A stretch of DNA of 64,000 bases, from the NCBI RefSeq assembly GCF_009861525.1, contig NZ_WVHL01000002.1, forward strand, positions 186,001 to 250,000, given 5' to 3'. Source of the DNA: Pseudomonas sp. LD120 (GTDB lineage: Bacteria; Pseudomonadota; Gammaproteobacteria; Pseudomonadales; Pseudomonadaceae). Shown here piece by piece: positions 62,450 to 64,000 of the stretch; positions within the stretch are counted from its first letter, which is position 1; each line of letters starts with the position of its first letter. Under the pieces are notes generated by a model. That model ran no database searches. It was not told where the DNA came from and was given only the letters and a program-made list of their open reading frames with translations. Made by a program: the position numbers and the translations under genes.

Positions 62450-63970
62450 ATGTCGCTCAATGACAGACTCAAGCGGCACCTGGATCAAGGTGTCGTTGGT
62501 TTTCCCACCGCGCTGGCCAGTGCCGTGGGCCTGATCATGGCCAGCCCGGTGATTCTCACCGCTACCACAGGTTTTGGCATCGGCGGCGGCGCTTTTGCCA
62601 TGGCGATGGTGATCGCCCTGCTGATGATGCTGGCGCAATCCACGACCTTCGCCGAAGCCGCCTGTCTGTTGCCGACCCATGGCTCGGTCTATGACTATCT
62701 GGCGTGCGGATTGGGACGCTTCTTCGCCATCACCGGTACCTTGTCCGCCTACCTGATCGTGCACGTGTTCGCCGGCACCGCAGAAACCATCCTCAGCGGC
62801 GTCATGGCCCTGGTGAATTTCGAATCCCTCAACACCCTGCTGGAGCAGAGCGGCAGCGCCTGGCTGGTGGGTGTCGGGCTGGTGCTGTTCTTCGGTTTGC
62901 TGAACGCGGTAGGGATCACCGCATTCAGCCGTGCGGAAGTGATCCTGACCTTCGGCATGTGGACCACGTTGATCATCTTCGGCGTGCTCGGGGTGATCCA
63001 GGCGCCAGCGGTGGAGCTTGACGGCTGGTTCGGTGCCTCGATGGTGGGCACCGATCTACCGACCATCCTGTCGCTGGTGGGCATGGCCATGTTCATGTTC
63101 GTCGGTTGTGAATTCGTCACCCCCTTGACCCCGGATGTACGCAAGGCCGCCAAGGCCATTCCCCGAGCCATGGCGCTCGGGCTGGCGGGGGTTGCACTGT
63201 GCATGTTCATCTACGGCGCGGCGATGAAGCGCCAGGTGGAAAACATTGCCCTGAGTGCGGATGGCAGCGTGCATTTGCTGGATACGCCGATGGCCATCCC
63301 GCATTTCGCCGAGCAGATCATGGGGCCGTTCGGCCGTATCTGGCTGGGGATCGGCCTGCTGTTTGCCGGTGCCGCGACTATCAACACGTTGATGGCCGGC
63401 CTGCCGCGAATTCTCTATGGCATGGCCCTGGACGGGGCATTACCCAAGGTTTTCACCTACCTGCACCCGCGCTTCAAGACACCGCTGCTGTGCATCGCCG
63501 TGGCGGTCCTGATTCCCTGCCTGCATGCCTGGTGGCTGGGTGGCAGCACCGACAGCATCATGCACCTGGTGCTGGCGGCGGTCTGCGCCTGGAGCACCGC
63601 CTACCTGCTGGTCACCTTGTCGGTGGTGATGTTGCGCATTCGCCGGCCGGATTTGCCGCGTGCCTATAAATCGCCATGGTTTCCGTTGCCGCAGATCCTG
63701 TCTTCGGTGGGGATTGTCCTGGGCATGTGGTTCATCACTCCCCCCGGGATGAATCCACGGGATATCTATGTGCCCTTCGGCAGCATGTTGGGCCTGACCG
63801 CTATCTACGCCCTGGTCTGGACCTTGCTGGTACAGAAGGTCAATCCGTTTCGTCCGGTGCCGGTGGAGGAGGTGCTGGAACAGGCGCTGAGCCTGTCGCC
63901 GGATGAAGTACCAAGCCCTCGGGAGAACCCGTCTGATGAGTCTTTCAAGCTGGCGACAAAACCTCTTTGA
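62450..63970 (+). CDS. APC-superfamily amino acid/amine permease
   Basis: The product is 506 residues with 12 predicted membrane helices. The N-terminal helix GVVGFPTALASAVGLIMASP and the unwound-helix glycine run GFGIGGGAFAMAMV are APC features, and VGCEFVTPLTPDVRKAAKAIPRAM matches the conserved loop after helix 6. It probably imports the amine or amino acid degraded by the neighbouring enzymes. A Pro/Ser-rich cytoplasmic tail ends the protein. The next gene begins inside its last 35 bases. Confidence 0.9.
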   Translation: MSLNDRLKRHLDQGVVGFPTALASAVGLIMASPVILTATTGFGIGGGAFAMAMVIALLMMLAQSTTFAEAACLLPTHGSVYDYLACGLGRFFAITGTLSAYLIVHVFAGTAETILSGVMALVNFESLNTLLEQSGSAWLVGVGLVLFFGLLNAVGITAFSRAEVILTFGMWTTLIIFGVLGVIQAPAVELDGWFGASMVGTDLPTILSLVGMAMFMFVGCEFVTPLTPDVRKAAKAIPRAMALGLAGVALCMFIYGAAMKRQVENIALSADGSVHLLDTPMAIPHFAEQIMGPFGRIWLGIGLLFAGAATINTLMAGLPRILYGMALDGALPKVFTYLHPRFKTPLLCIAVAVLIPCLHAWWLGGSTDSIMHLVLAAVCAWSTAYLLVTLSVVMLRIRRPDLPRAYKSPWFPLPQILSSVGIVLGMWFITPPGMNPRDIYVPFGSMLGLTAIYALVWTLLVQKVNPFRPVPVEEVLEQALSLSPDEVPSPRENPSDESFKLATKPL

Positions 63971-64000
63971 ATTCTGGCACCGGGCACCTTCGGGCTATCG
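63936..64000 (+). CDS. 5' end of a further gene, cut by the window edge
   Basis: ATG 63936 overlaps the permease end and has GGGAG eleven bases upstream. The 21 visible codons start MSLSSWRQNLFEFW and contain APSGYR. In related genomes a DUF3156 gene may follow such permeases, but the fragment is too short to decide. Confidence 0.4.
   Translation, partial: MSLSSWRQNLFEFWHRAPSGY

Overview
The window looks like a chromosomal segment of a fluorescent-group Pseudomonas. It is GC-rich, is scattered with Pseudomonas-type REP palindromes, and carries a MexT/MexS and MexEF-OprN set, a pdt-like two-partner-secretion/ExbBD/TonB cluster, a DUF1652 protein, a BdlA-like chemoreceptor and several LysR/AraC/LuxR regulators. 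I saw no rRNA, tRNA or CRISPR array. All family assignments are from reading the sequence; no database search was possible.

Layout. (1) 1-4230 is a mobile-element scar zone: the end of an unknown gene, a DUF1963-like gene, a complete IS256-family element with an 8-bp target duplication, and an IS3-family element inserted in a higA-type antitoxin gene whose higB-like toxin partner is itself decayed. (2) 4209-7594 is a compact cassette: a LysR regulator divergent from an AsnO/VioC-like Fe(II)/2-oxoglutarate oxygenase, a TauE/SafE permease and a YbaK-type aminoacyl-tRNA deacylase. This is the best candidate for an undescribed system (make, export and tolerate a modified amino acid). (3) 7595-10093 holds degraded sequence, a small protein with a convincing three-way-junction leader RNA, and an unknown 265-aa protein. 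(4) 10094-20433 is a pdt-like cluster: a Phd-antitoxin/transposase-N-domain fusion, a TpsB transporter, an ExbB with a lectin-like periplasmic domain, ExbD, TonB-like, a porin, accessory envelope proteins, a parvulin and a LysR regulator. No TpsA substrate gene is present. (5) 20588-24898 carries housekeeping and accessory genes (GNAT, racemase, AraC, TPR, bestrophin). (6) 25331-31185 is mexEF-oprN.

(7) 31186-42808 is an accessory block lying between mexE and its regulator gene mexT, which are adjacent in P. aeruginosa. It holds a MexT-box-like site, a PAS-PAS chemoreceptor, decayed genes, a truncated MFS gene abutting an 8-bp tandem repeat, a sucrose-use operon (permease, GH32 hydrolase, LacI regulator), a lipoprotein, an IS3 element interrupted by an IS110 element with a probable bridge-RNA region, and an AT-rich immunity-like TPR gene. 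(8) 42809-50867 carries mexT and mexS (divergent), pgm, a pirin, a UvrD-like helicase and a DUF1652 gene. (9) 51063-64000 is an amine or amino-acid catabolic region: regulators of AraC and LuxR type, an FAD oxidase, a cupin, a polyamine-type binding protein, an SDR, two class III aminotransferases, a MoaF-family protein, an aldehyde dehydrogenase and an APC permease. Together these suggest uptake, transamination or oxidation to an aldehyde, and oxidation to an acid.
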